A stretch of 64,000 nucleotides of DNA from Franzmannia pantelleriensis (GTDB lineage Bacteria > Pseudomonadota > Gammaproteobacteria > Pseudomonadales > Halomonadaceae), in NCBI RefSeq assembly GCF_900102875.1, contig NZ_FNGH01000002.1, positions 124,001-188,000 on the forward strand, written 5' to 3'. The notes under the pieces are model-generated. The model did no database searches, was not told the DNA's origin, and saw only the letters and a program-made list of their open reading frames with translations. Positions 55,511-63,529 of this stretch are shown here, in pieces. The position numbers were made by a program, and so were the translations under genes. Every line of letters starts with the position of its first letter. Position 1 is the first letter of the stretch.

Positions 55511-56177
55511 TTTGGGACGAGACAGGCTGCTCGGGGTCGGCATGACCTCGCAGCGTACCCGCGACCGGCTGGTGGCGCGGCTGGCGGCGTCCGGCATCGA
55601 CGATCTCGAGGTGCTCGAGGTGATCGGCCGTGAGCCGCGGCACCTTTTTCTCGATGAGGCGCTTGCCCACCGCGCCTATGAAGATACCGCGCTGCCCATC
55701 GGCAATGGCCAGACGCTGTCGCAGCCGTGGATCGTGGCACGCATGACCGAGCTAGTGGTGGCCGAGGCGCCGCAGCGGGTGCTGGAGATCGGCACCGGCT
55801 CCGGCTACCAGACGCTGATCCTGTCGCGGCTGGTGCCCCTGCTGTGGTCGGTGGAGCGTATTCATGCCCTGCACCGGCGTGCCGCCCAGCGGCTACGCTG
55901 GCTACACGCCGACAATGTGCGCCTGCGTCTCGCCGACGGCGGCCACGGCTGGCCCGAGGCGGCGCCCTACGACGCTATCCTATTGACTGCCTGCGCCAGC
56001 GAGCTGCCCGAGGCGCTGCTGGCCCAGTTGGCCGATGGCGGCACCCTTATCGCCCCCCTGGAAGCACCCGACGGTCGCCAATGGCTGACCCGGGTGCGCC
56101 GACGTGGGGCACGTTTTGAATATCAGCGGCTCGAAGGTGTGCGTTTCGTGCCGCTGCTGGAAGGAGTCATTCGTTGA
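55497..56177 (+). CDS. pcm: Protein-L-isoaspartate O-methyltransferase
   Basis: This 226-residue repair enzyme methylates isoaspartyl residues in aged proteins. S-adenosylmethionine binding is seen in [15 protein letters not shown], and substrate-side [16 protein letters not shown] is typical. The start at 55497 overlaps surE; an ATG at 55542 gives a product aligning better with the E. coli N-terminus, so the true start is uncertain. It shares a 4-base TTGA overlap with the next gene. Confidence 0.92.
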   Translation: MHSPDLGRDRLLGVGMTSQRTRDRLVARLAASGIDDLEVLEVIGREPRHLFLDEALAHRAYEDTALPIGNGQTLSQPWIVARMTELVVAEAPQRVLEIGTGSGYQTLILSRLVPLLWSVERIHALHRRAAQRLRWLHADNVRLRLADGGHGWPEAAPYDAILLTACASELPEALLAQLADGGTLIAPLEAPDGRQWLTRVRRRGARFEYQRLEGVRFVPLLEGVIR

Positions 56178-57130
56178 AGCGTTATACCTCCGTGTTTCTC
56201 AAGGGCGCCGGCATGGGCGCGGCCGATGCGGTGCCCGGCGTGTCTGGCGGTACCATCGCCTTCGTCACCGGTATCTACGAGGAGCTGATTCACTCGATCA
56301 AGCAGTTTGGTCCCAGCGCCTTCGTTGCCTGGCGACGCGGCGGCCTGGCCATGCTCGCCACTCACCTCAACCTCGCCTTCGTGATCCCGCTGGTGCTGGG
56401 TATCGCCGCCAGCCTGATCAGCGTGGCGCATCTGGTGGTGTGGCTGATGGAGGAGCAGCCGGTGCTGCTGGATGCCTTCTTCTTCGGCCTAGTGGCGGCC
56501 TCGGCGTGGGTGGTGAGCCGTAGCCTGCCGGACTGGCGGCTGTGGCATGTCCTGCCGCTGGCGGTGGGGTTGCTGCTGGCCAAGGGGCTACCGGCACTGA
56601 TGCCGCTGATCAATCTGCTCGGCGCCGACTACCTGATGCTGGTGGTCGGCGGCGCGATCGCCATCAGTGCCATGCTGCTGCCCGGTGTGTCGGGCAGCTT
56701 CCTGCTGCTGACCATGGGGCTCTATGGTCCGGTGATGGCCGGTATCCGGGGGTTCGATATGACCCTGATCCTGCAGTTCGGCGCCGGCTGCGCGCTAGGG
56801 CTGTTCTTCTTTTCGCGCCTGCTGTCGTGGTTGCTGAACGCCTATCACACCGCGACCCTGCAGCTGCTGATCGGCTTCATTCTGGGCTCGCTGCCGCTGC
56901 TGTGGCCCTGGCGCGAGCTGATCAGCTACCGGCTGGGGCCGGACGACCAGATGATTCCGCTGGACTACCGCTACCTGCTGCCCGGCGACTATGCCGTGCT
57001 CACCGGTGGTTCGGCACAATTGATTCCCGCGCTGGCCTTGATGCTGGCGGGTCTGTTATTGGTGTTGGCGATAAGCCGTGGGAACCAGGCCCCGGCGCGC
57101 CGGCATGAGGAGGAAGGTTCCGATGCGTAA
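56174..57130 (+). CDS. popT: DUF368 membrane protein, probable undecaprenyl-phosphate translocase
   Basis: This 318-residue polytopic membrane protein of the DUF368 family has about eight to ten membrane segments; the family signatures GAADAVPGVSGGT near the N-terminus and LLPGVSGSF in the middle are present. DUF368 proteins (PopT) were recently shown in Vibrio and Staphylococcus to recycle undecaprenyl phosphate across the membrane, mainly in alkaline or sodium-rich conditions. The start is TTG at 56174 with AAGGAG; it overlaps pcm by 4 and nlpD by 8 bases. Its presence between pcm and nlpD is not universal. Confidence 0.85.
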   Translation: MKRYTSVFLKGAGMGAADAVPGVSGGTIAFVTGIYEELIHSIKQFGPSAFVAWRRGGLAMLATHLNLAFVIPLVLGIAASLISVAHLVVWLMEEQPVLLDAFFFGLVAASAWVVSRSLPDWRLWHVLPLAVGLLLAKGLPALMPLINLLGADYLMLVVGGAIAISAMLLPGVSGSFLLLTMGLYGPVMAGIRGFDMTLILQFGAGCALGLFFFSRLLSWLLNAYHTATLQLLIGFILGSLPLLWPWRELISYRLGPDDQMIPLDYRYLLPGDYAVLTGGSAQLIPALALMLAGLLLVLAISRGNQAPARRHEEEGSDA

Positions 57131-58325
57131 GACTCTTGTGGTATCCGCCTTGGCCCTGGCGATCTCTGGTTGTGCGGCACAGCAGGGGGGAGACACTCAG
57201 CGCGTGCCGGTGCGCGATTTGACCATGAGTCGCGAGCAGTCACCGGTGAGTCAGTACACCGTGGAAGCCGGCGACACCCTCTACGGTATTGCCTGGCGTC
57301 ATGATATGGACTTTCGCGAGCTGGCCCAGCTCAATGATATCGGCCCTCCCTATCGGCTGCAGCCGGGCCAGGAGCTACGCCTGTCCGAAGGCGCGCAACG
57401 GGCCTCCAGTGGCGATGGTGAGCGTCAGCGCGGCGTTCAGGTCAGCGGCGCTGTGGACGTCGACCAGCAGGATGGCGACCTGAGCTGGCTGGCGCCGGAC
57501 GAGGAGACCATCGAGCGTAACCGGCGCCTCACCGCTCAGCCGCTGGAAGACTCCGGCACCAGCGCCGAGGCCCTCGAAGGCGCGACCCAGGCTGGTGCAG
57601 GCGAGGCGCCCAGCGACGCCCCCGGGCCGCTGTTCGACTACTCGAGCCCCGGCGCCGACGGCCGCCTGAGCGAGCGCGATCAGGCCGAGCGCGAGACGCT
57701 GGCACGTGAACGGGCCGAACGCGAGCAAGCTCAGGCCGAGCAGGAGCAGGCCGAACGCGATACCGCTGCCAGTGAAGCGGCCGTGGCGGCCAGCGAGGCT
57801 CAGCCCGAGCCCGACGCGGCGCCGCAGGTCAGTGACACACAGCCGTCATCGACCGTCGACGATACTGGGGATGGCGAGACCGGTACTGCGGTGGCGGGGC
57901 AGGCCGAGAGCGGGCCCAGCGAGCGCAGTCAGCGTAGCTACTCGCCGGTGGCTGAGGTGGACTGGCAGTGGCCGGCGGACGGCGAACTGACCGGCCGCTT
58001 CGGCGAAGGTGGCAGCATCACCGCCGGCATTGATATCAGCGGACAAAAGGGGCAACCTGTCAAGGCAGCCGGTCCCGGCATCGTGGTGTATGCGGGCAGC
58101 GGGGTACGCGGTTACGGCAACCTGATCCTCCTCAAGCACAACGACGAGTATCTAAGCGCCTATGCCCACAACGATTCGCTCAACGTGGCCGAGAACGACG
58201 TGGTCAACGCCGGTGAGGTGATTGCCAGCATGGGCGATACCGATGCAGACAGCGTCAAGCTGCACTTTGAGGTGCGCCGCAACGGCCAGCCTCAGGACCC
58301 CTTGGATTACTTGCCATCGCGCTAA
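57123..58325 (+). CDS. nlpD: NlpD-type lipoprotein (LysM-M23), amidase activator
   Basis: This 400-residue outer-membrane lipoprotein has a signal peptide with lipobox ISGCAAQ, a LysM domain at about residues 40-88 (YTVEAGDTLYGIAWRH), a long low-complexity acidic Glu/Gln/Ala-rich coil near 180-250, and a C-terminal M23 domain. In the last, the zinc-ligand residues are largely replaced (DISGQKGQPV, HNDEYLSAYAHND, KLHFEVRRNG), as in NlpD/EnvC activators of AmiC. The ATG at 57123 overlaps DUF368. It precedes rpoS; the rpoS main promoter often lies within nlpD. Confidence 0.92.
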   Translation: MRKTLVVSALALAISGCAAQQGGDTQRVPVRDLTMSREQSPVSQYTVEAGDTLYGIAWRHDMDFRELAQLNDIGPPYRLQPGQELRLSEGAQRASSGDGERQRGVQVSGAVDVDQQDGDLSWLAPDEETIERNRRLTAQPLEDSGTSAEALEGATQAGAGEAPSDAPGPLFDYSSPGADGRLSERDQAERETLARERAEREQAQAEQEQAERDTAASEAAVAASEAQPEPDAAPQVSDTQPSSTVDDTGDGETGTAVAGQAESGPSERSQRSYSPVAEVDWQWPADGELTGRFGEGGSITAGIDISGQKGQPVKAAGPGIVVYAGSGVRGYGNLILLKHNDEYLSAYAHNDSLNVAENDVVNAGEVIASMGDTDADSVKLHFEVRRNGQPQDPLDYLPSR

Positions 58326-58360
58326 CGCTTGATGGCCCGCGGTACAACAACAACAGACAG

Positions 58361-58396
58361 CGGCGGCTCACGTTCGTGATGCCCGATGAGTCGCCG
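58361..58396 (+). promoter_or_regulatory. Stem-loop in the rpoS leader
   Basis: CGGCGGCTCA (58361-58370) pairs with TGAGTCGCCG (58387-58396), including one G-U pair, 34 bases before the rpoS start. An ACAACAACAACA-like unstructured stretch precedes it. rpoS leaders in other bacteria control translation through structure and small RNAs; this may act the same way, but an inhibitory pairing with the start region was not seen. Confidence 0.4.
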
Positions 58397-58429
58397 GCAT
58401 GACCGGGCAGTGCACAACGGGGTAGTGAT

Positions 58430-59410
58430 ATGAGCATGATCGAACAGGATCTTCAGGACGTCGACAACGCCGAGATCGAGATCGTCGAAGACGTCATTGA
58501 CGACGAGGACGTAAGCAGTGCCAAGGATGAGCAGGAGTTCGAAAAGGCCCTCAACCGCGAGGAAAACACCTATCACCACAGCCTCGATGCGACCCAGATC
58601 TATCTCAACGAGATCGGTTTCTCGCCGCTGCTGACCCCCGAAGAAGAGGTACATTACGGCCGCCTGGCCCAGGCCGGCGACCCCGCCGGACGCGCGCGGA
58701 TGATCGAGTCCAACCTGCGTCTGGTGGTCAAGATTGCCCGCCGCTACCTCAACCGCGGCCTGTCGCTGCTCGATCTGATCGAGGAGGGCAACCTCGGCTT
58801 GATTCGCGCGGTAGAGAAGTTCGATCCCGAGCGCGGCTTCCGCTTCTCGACCTATGCCACCTGGTGGATTCGTCAGACCATCGAGCGGGCGCTGATGAAT
58901 CAGACGCGCACCATTCGCCTGCCGATCCACGTGGTCAAGGAACTCAACATCTACCTGCGCGCCGCTCGCGAGCTGACCCAGAAGCTCGATCACGAGGCCA
59001 CTGCCGAGGAGATCGCCGATTTTCTCGACAAGCCGGTGGCCACGGTCAAGAAAATGCTGGGGCTCAACGAGCGGGTCTCCTCGGTGGACTACCCGATGGG
59101 CGGCGAGAGCGACAAGCCGCTGATCGAGACCTTGACCGACGACAACGATCTGGGCCCCGAGTCGTCACTGGTCGATGTCGACGTCAAGCAGCACGTCGAT
59201 GAGTGGCTGGCCGAGCTCACCGAGAAGCAGATGGAGGTGGTGGTGCGGCGCTTTGGGCTGCGCGGCCACGAGGCGGCGACGCTCGAGGAGGTCGGTGAGG
59301 AGATCGGCTTGACTCGCGAGCGGGTGCGCCAGATCCAGGTCGAGGCGCTCAAGAAGCTGCGTCGCATGCTCGAAAAGCAGGGCTTGTCGCTGGATGCCAT
59401 CTTCGAGTGA
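58430..59410 (+). CDS. rpoS: RNA polymerase sigma factor RpoS
   Basis: This 326-residue stationary-phase sigma factor has an acidic N-terminal region 1.1, region 1.2-2.4 with [50 protein letters not shown] and [16 protein letters not shown], then region 3 and region 4.2 helix-turn-helix [20 protein letters not shown]. Length is typical. GGGG 8 bases upstream serves as a weak ribosome-binding site. It lies 104 bases after nlpD. Confidence 0.97.
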   Translation: MSMIEQDLQDVDNAEIEIVEDVIDDEDVSSAKDEQEFEKALNREENTYHHSLDATQIYLNEIGFSPLLTPEEEVHYGRLAQAGDPAGRARMIESNLRLVVKIARRYLNRGLSLLDLIEEGNLGLIRAVEKFDPERGFRFSTYATWWIRQTIERALMNQTRTIRLPIHVVKELNIYLRAARELTQKLDHEATAEEIADFLDKPVATVKKMLGLNERVSSVDYPMGGESDKPLIETLTDDNDLGPESSLVDVDVKQHVDEWLAELTEKQMEVVVRRFGLRGHEAATLEEVGEEIGLTRERVRQIQVEALKKLRRMLEKQGLSLDAIFE

Positions 59411-59439
59411 GCTGGCGGCAGCACCGGCCATGGATATTG

Positions 59440-59463
59440 CGCGGGCGGCCCATGCCGCCCGCG
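59440..59463 (+). terminator. GC-rich hairpin after rpoS
   Basis: CGCGGGCGGC (59440-59449) pairs perfectly with GCCGCCCGCG (59454-59463) around CCAT and is followed by TTGC. It lies between rpoS and the TolC-like gene and is probably an intrinsic terminator despite the short T-tract. Confidence 0.65.
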
Positions 59464-59490
59464 TTGCTGAATGACCCTACGAGTACCGCC

Positions 59491-60954
59491 ATGTCATCCA
59501 ATCGTTCTTCGCTGTTTCCTCGCCGTCGCTGGCTGGTCCTGCTGATCGGCCTTGCCGCGGCCCCGGCGCATGCCACCGATCTGCTCAGCGTGGCCCGCGA
59601 TGCGCTGGCCAACGACGCCGGGCTCGCCTCGGCGCGGGCCGAATTGCAACGCGTCGGCGCGGGCCGCGATGTGGAGCGCGGTGGCCTGCTGCCGCAGCTC
59701 ACTGCCGGCTCCAGCTTGACCCACAACCGCACCTACTCAACTCAGGGCCGCGGCGCCCAGGTGGGAGATCCTGGCGGTGTCGGCGATGGCGTGGTGGTCG
59801 ATGACGAACAGGATTTCAACTCCCTGAGCCTGAGTCTGGATGCCAGCCAGGCCCTCTACGATGCCAGCCGTTTCGCCCAGTTGGAGCGCGCCGAGCGACT
59901 CACCGACCAGCAGGCGCTGTCTCTCGAGGCCGCCGAGCAGCAGCTGCTGTTTGACGTTGCCAGTGCCTATTTCGAGATCCTGCGCGCCGCCGATATCCTC
60001 GAGGCGCGGCGCGCCCAGGAGACTGCCATCAGCCGCCAGCTCGAGCAGGCCGAGGAGCGCTTCGAAGTCGGCCTGACGGCAATCACCGATGTATTCGAGG
60101 CGCAGGCCTCGTTTGACCTGGCGCGTGCCCAGCGTATCGCCGCCGAGAATGCCCTGCAGATCAGCTTCGAGGCCCTCGAGCGACTCACCGACCAGCGCTA
60201 TGCCAGCATTGACGGGCTCTCCGACGAGCTGCCGGTGGAACCGCCGGCGCCGGCCGAGCGCAATGCCTGGGTCGAGATGGCCATGCTCAACAGCCCGATG
60301 CTGATGATGGCTGAAGCCGGTATCGAGGTGGCCCGCAGCGACCTCGATATCGCCCGCGCCGGTCGCCTGCCGAGCCTCGAAGCGTTCGCCAGCTATCAGT
60401 ATTCGGACACCGACCGTAGCGGTGTCTCAGGTTACAACTCCGACAGCCAGCTGGGCCTACGCGCCAGCGTGCCGCTCTATACCGGCGGCACCACCAGTGC
60501 CCAGATTCGCCAGAATACCTTCGGCCTGGAAGTTAGTCAGTACGACTTCGAGGCCCAGCGCCGCGACACCGTGCAGCAGGTACGTTCGCTGTACACTCAG
60601 GTCAGCAACGAGGTGGAGACCGTCGAGGCGCGGCGCCAGGCGATCGCCTCCAATCAGAGTGCACTGGATGCGACCCGTTCCGGCTATGAGGTGGGCACGC
60701 GCAATATCGTCGATGTGCTCAACGCCGAGCAGAACCTGTTCAATGCCATCGCCGATTACGCCGAGGCGCGCTATGACTACGTGCTGGGCCTGCTCGAGTT
60801 GCGCCAGCAGTCCGGAACCCTCGATGGCGAGGCGATCCAGGGCGTGAATCAGTGGCTGGACGCTAGCCAGGGGGTATCCCTCGATCTTCCCGACGAGGCG
60901 GGCGGCAATGACCCGGCAATGAACATTGGTACGCGGCCAACGCCACCCTCTTGA
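59491..60954 (+). CDS. tolC: TolC-family outer-membrane channel
   Basis: This 487-residue outer-membrane efflux protein has a basic N-terminal region and a Sec signal peptide cleaved after APAHA, so it is not a lipoprotein, unlike the OprM-type protein at 31.4 kb. Two structural repeats of long helices are visible (ARAELQRVGAGRDVERGG, YFEILRAADILEARR, and ARSDLDIARAGRLPSLEAF, YEVGTRNIVDVLNAEQNLF). It may supply the channel for the two-gene RND system or for type I secretion. The ATG at 59491 has only a weak GAG site. A terminator follows. Confidence 0.9.
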   Translation: MSSNRSSLFPRRRWLVLLIGLAAAPAHATDLLSVARDALANDAGLASARAELQRVGAGRDVERGGLLPQLTAGSSLTHNRTYSTQGRGAQVGDPGGVGDGVVVDDEQDFNSLSLSLDASQALYDASRFAQLERAERLTDQQALSLEAAEQQLLFDVASAYFEILRAADILEARRAQETAISRQLEQAEERFEVGLTAITDVFEAQASFDLARAQRIAAENALQISFEALERLTDQRYASIDGLSDELPVEPPAPAERNAWVEMAMLNSPMLMMAEAGIEVARSDLDIARAGRLPSLEAFASYQYSDTDRSGVSGYNSDSQLGLRASVPLYTGGTTSAQIRQNTFGLEVSQYDFEAQRRDTVQQVRSLYTQVSNEVETVEARRQAIASNQSALDATRSGYEVGTRNIVDVLNAEQNLFNAIADYAEARYDYVLGLLELRQQSGTLDGEAIQGVNQWLDASQGVSLDLPDEAGGNDPAMNIGTRPTPPS

Positions 60955-60992
60955 CGTGATATTTGTTGCAATATTTCGAAGATCGAGATGAT

Positions 60993-61024
60993 AACGCCAT
61001 ATTTTCATTAAATATGGCGTTTTT
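60993..61024 (+). terminator. Rho-independent terminator after tolC
   Basis: AACGCCATATTT (60993-61004) pairs perfectly with AAATATGGCGTT (61010-61021) and continues into a T-run at 61020-61024. It clearly ends the tolC transcript. Confidence 0.9.
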
Positions 61025-61090
61025 GTCCGTGTAATTGTCGAGAGAATGCCAAATAATCATGGCGTTAATTTGCATGCATGGGAGCCCCCG

Positions 61091-62212
61091 ATGGCCCGTC
61101 CGCTGATCGCTGACATCGACCTCGACGCGCTGCGTCACAACTACTGCCTAGCGCGGGATCTGGCGCCGCATAGCAGGGCCATTGCAGTGCTCAAGGCCGA
61201 TGCCTACGGCCACGGCCTGGTGCCCTGTGCCAGGGCGCTGGCGGGCGTGGCGCCGGCGCTGGCGGGCGTGGCGCCGGCGCTGGCGGTGGCCTGCATCGAG
61301 GAAGCCGAGACGCTGCGCGCGGCGGGCATCGAGACCCCGATCATGCTGCTCGAAGGGTTCTTCGAGCCAGCCGAGCTCGAGCGTATCGAGGCCCTCGAGC
61401 TGTGGACGGCGGTCCACACTGCCTGGCAGGTGGACGCGCTGCTCGCCTATCGCCCGGCACGCCCCCTGACGGTGTGGGTCAAGGTCGATTCGGGCATGCA
61501 TCGGCTAGGGTTTCCCCCCGCGCAGCTGGCCGCCCAGTGGGCGCGTTTGGCGGCAGCCGGGGATCGGGTGCGCGACCTGCACCTGATGAGCCACTTCGCC
61601 ACCGCCGACAGTCTGGATCCCGGCTACTTCCAGTGCCAGTTGGGGATGCTGAATGCGCTGGCCAGTGAGCTTGGGGCGCCGACCTGCCTGGCCAACTCGC
61701 CGGCCACGCTGGCCTGGCCCGAGGCCCACGGTGCCTGGAATCGCCCCGGGGTGATGCTCTACGGCAGCGATCCACTGGAGTCGGCCAACGAGGCCAGTCG
61801 CGGCCTGGCACCGGTGATGACGCTGCGCTCCGAGATCATTGCCCTACGCGATCTGGAGGCGGGCGAGCCAGTGGGTTATGGCGGCCGCTGGCGAGCCTCG
61901 CGTCCGTCGCGGATCGCGGTGGTCGCCTGTGGCTACGGGGATGGCTATGACCGGCATGCCGAAGATGGCACGCCGGTACTGGTCGACGGCCAGCGCTGCC
62001 GCATCGCCGGCAAGGTGTCGATGGATATGCTCACCGTGGATGTCACGGATATCCCCGAGGCGCGTATCGGCAGCGAGGTGGTGCTATGGGGGCAGGCAAG
62101 CAACGGCGCGCTGCTGTCGGTGGACGAGGTGGCGCGCCACTGCACCACGATCAGTTATACCCTGCTTACCGGGGTGCTGCCGAGGGTCCCGAGACGGTAT
62201 CATGGCGGCTGA
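61091..62212 (+). CDS. alr: Alanine racemase
   Basis: This 373-residue PLP enzyme makes D-alanine for peptidoglycan. The PLP lysine is in VLKADAYGHGL near residue 36, and the catalytic tyrosine is in GYGDGYDR. The start at 61091 has GGGAG upstream; an in-frame ATG at 61046 adds residues not seen in the family. An exact 21-base tandem duplication adds seven residues (AGVAPAL) after CARAL, in a region that is normally shorter. The reading frame is intact. Confidence 0.94.
   Translation: MARPLIADIDLDALRHNYCLARDLAPHSRAIAVLKADAYGHGLVPCARALAGVAPALAGVAPALAVACIEEAETLRAAGIETPIMLLEGFFEPAELERIEALELWTAVHTAWQVDALLAYRPARPLTVWVKVDSGMHRLGFPPAQLAAQWARLAAAGDRVRDLHLMSHFATADSLDPGYFQCQLGMLNALASELGAPTCLANSPATLAWPEAHGAWNRPGVMLYGSDPLESANEASRGLAPVMTLRSEIIALRDLEAGEPVGYGGRWRASRPSRIAVVACGYGDGYDRHAEDGTPVLVDGQRCRIAGKVSMDMLTVDVTDIPEARIGSEVVLWGQASNGALLSVDEVARHCTTISYTLLTGVLPRVPRRYHGG
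61241..61282. repeat. Two tandem 21-bp repeats inside alr
   Basis: The unit GCGGGCGTGGCGCCGGCGCT plus G occurs at 61241-61261 and identically at 61262-61282. It encodes AGVAPAL twice, keeps the frame and lies between the PLP lysine segment and the CIEEAE helix. Exact identity suggests a recent slippage event. Confidence 0.9.
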
Positions 62213-62231
62213 TTTCAGCTGCGAGACCACC

Positions 62232-63146
62232 ATGTCCAAGGATGCTTCCTCGTCGTTTCTCCATCCGCGCTATTGGGGGGCGGGCCTTGCCATCGGCCTG
62301 ATGCGGGTCGGTGCCTGGCTGCCGTGGCGCGTCAAGCTGGTGGTGGGGCGAACCATCGGCTGGCTGGCCTGGCGTCTGGCCAAGCGCCGTCGGCGCATCA
62401 CCGAAACTAATATCGCGCTGTGCTTTCCCGAGCTCGATGCAACGGCGCAGCGTAGGCTGGTGCGCGAGACCTTTCTGGCCAATGGAATCGGCATTCTCGA
62501 AACCGCCACCGGCTGGTGCCGCGACCCGGAGCATCTGCGCCATCGCGTTACCTTCAAGGGGCAGGAGCATATGGCCAGGGTGCAGGCCGAGGGCAAAGGG
62601 GCACTGATCATCGGCGTGCACTTCTCGACCCTCGATCTCGGCGGCGCGCTGCACTCGCTGTTCTTTCCCGCCGACGTGGTCTATCGACCGCACAATAACG
62701 CGCTGTTCGAGCGCTTCATGACCCGAGCCCGCAAGCGGATCTTTGGCACCGCCATCGATCGCCATGACTTGCGTGGTGTGGTGCGACGGATCAAGGCCGG
62801 GCATCACGTCTGGTACTCGCCGGATCAGGACTTCGGTCGTGATGTCAGCGTCTTTGCGCCGTTCTTCGGCGTCGACGCCGCCTCGATCAAGCTGACCGCC
62901 AAGATCGCTCGCATGACCGGCGCGCCGGTCATGCCGCTGATGTTCCATCGCAACCCGGACAATCGCACCTACACCCTCGAGTACCTGCCGCCGCTGGAGA
63001 ACTTCCCCAGCGGTGACGAAGTCGCCGATGCGGCGCGCATCAACGCCTTCATCGAAGCTGCGATTCGCAAGCATCCCGAGCAGTACCTATGGCTGCATCG
63101 GCGCTTCAAGACCCGCCCGGAAGGCGAGCCGTCGTTGTATTCGTAG
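62232..63146 (+). CDS. lpxL: Lipid A lauroyl acyltransferase (LpxL/HtrB family)
   Basis: This 304-residue inner-membrane acyltransferase adds a secondary acyl chain to Kdo2-lipid IVA. An N-terminal membrane segment covers about residues 12-35; the catalytic HX4D motif appears as HFSTLD near residue 127, with YRPHNNALFE and SPDQDFG further on. The ATG at 62232 is chosen by the family start (FLHPRYWG); an ATG at 62202 overlaps alr. Neither has a strong ribosome-binding site. It lies 19 bases after alr. Confidence 0.92.
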   Translation: MSKDASSSFLHPRYWGAGLAIGLMRVGAWLPWRVKLVVGRTIGWLAWRLAKRRRRITETNIALCFPELDATAQRRLVRETFLANGIGILETATGWCRDPEHLRHRVTFKGQEHMARVQAEGKGALIIGVHFSTLDLGGALHSLFFPADVVYRPHNNALFERFMTRARKRIFGTAIDRHDLRGVVRRIKAGHHVWYSPDQDFGRDVSVFAPFFGVDAASIKLTAKIARMTGAPVMPLMFHRNPDNRTYTLEYLPPLENFPSGDEVADAARINAFIEAAIRKHPEQYLWLHRRFKTRPEGEPSLYS

Positions 63147-63285
63147 CCTATCGGCCAATGACACGGACTTGACGTGTCGGTCAATCCGAACAAGGCTGTA
63201 GCGGATGGCTGACATCGCGTCGGCCAATGGAGCGCCGGATCGTGGTATGGATCCGGAGGATCGATAACAGAGGAAAGGAGTTCCC

Positions 63286-63441
63286 ATGCTTGGCAACGCC
63301 ATGCTGTTTCTTATCATTGCCGTGATTGCCGCCGTACTGGGCTTTAGCGGCATTGCCGGGGTCGCATCGACCATTGCACAGATCCTGTTCGTGCTATTTC
63401 TGATCTTGTTCGTGGTCTCGCTGATTCGCGGACGACGCTGA
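63286..63441 (+). CDS. Small DUF1328 membrane protein
   Basis: This 51-residue protein belongs to the DUF1328/YtjA family of tiny two-segment membrane proteins. It starts [19 protein letters not shown], then [10 protein letters not shown], a second hydrophobic segment and a basic IRGRR tail. AAAGGAG lies 8 bases before the ATG. The family is widespread in proteobacteria and often stress-induced, without a defined role. The 140 bases before it hold only a weak dyad and its likely promoter. Confidence 0.88.
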   Translation: MLGNAMLFLIIAVIAAVLGFSGIAGVASTIAQILFVLFLILFVVSLIRGRR

Positions 63442-63482
63442 CCCCCGAGCCGAGTCGTGCTCTTAGACGACCACAAAACACG

Positions 63483-63516
63483 CAAGGCCCCGCCATTGGC
63501 GGGGCCTTGTGCGTTT
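63483..63516. terminator. Bidirectional terminator between DUF1328 and ettA
   Basis: CAAGGCCCCGCC (63483-63494) pairs with GGCGGGGCCTTG (63498-63509) around ATT. GTGCGTTT follows on the right, and AAAACACG precedes on the left, giving T-rich tails in both directions between convergent genes. Confidence 0.85.
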
Positions 63517-63529
63517 CAGTGCAGGGCGA

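Noticed and set aside
61839-62231. N-terminal extension of LpxL into alr
   Set aside because: It reads alr in another frame; LpxL begins with its usual FLHPRYWG region after 62232.
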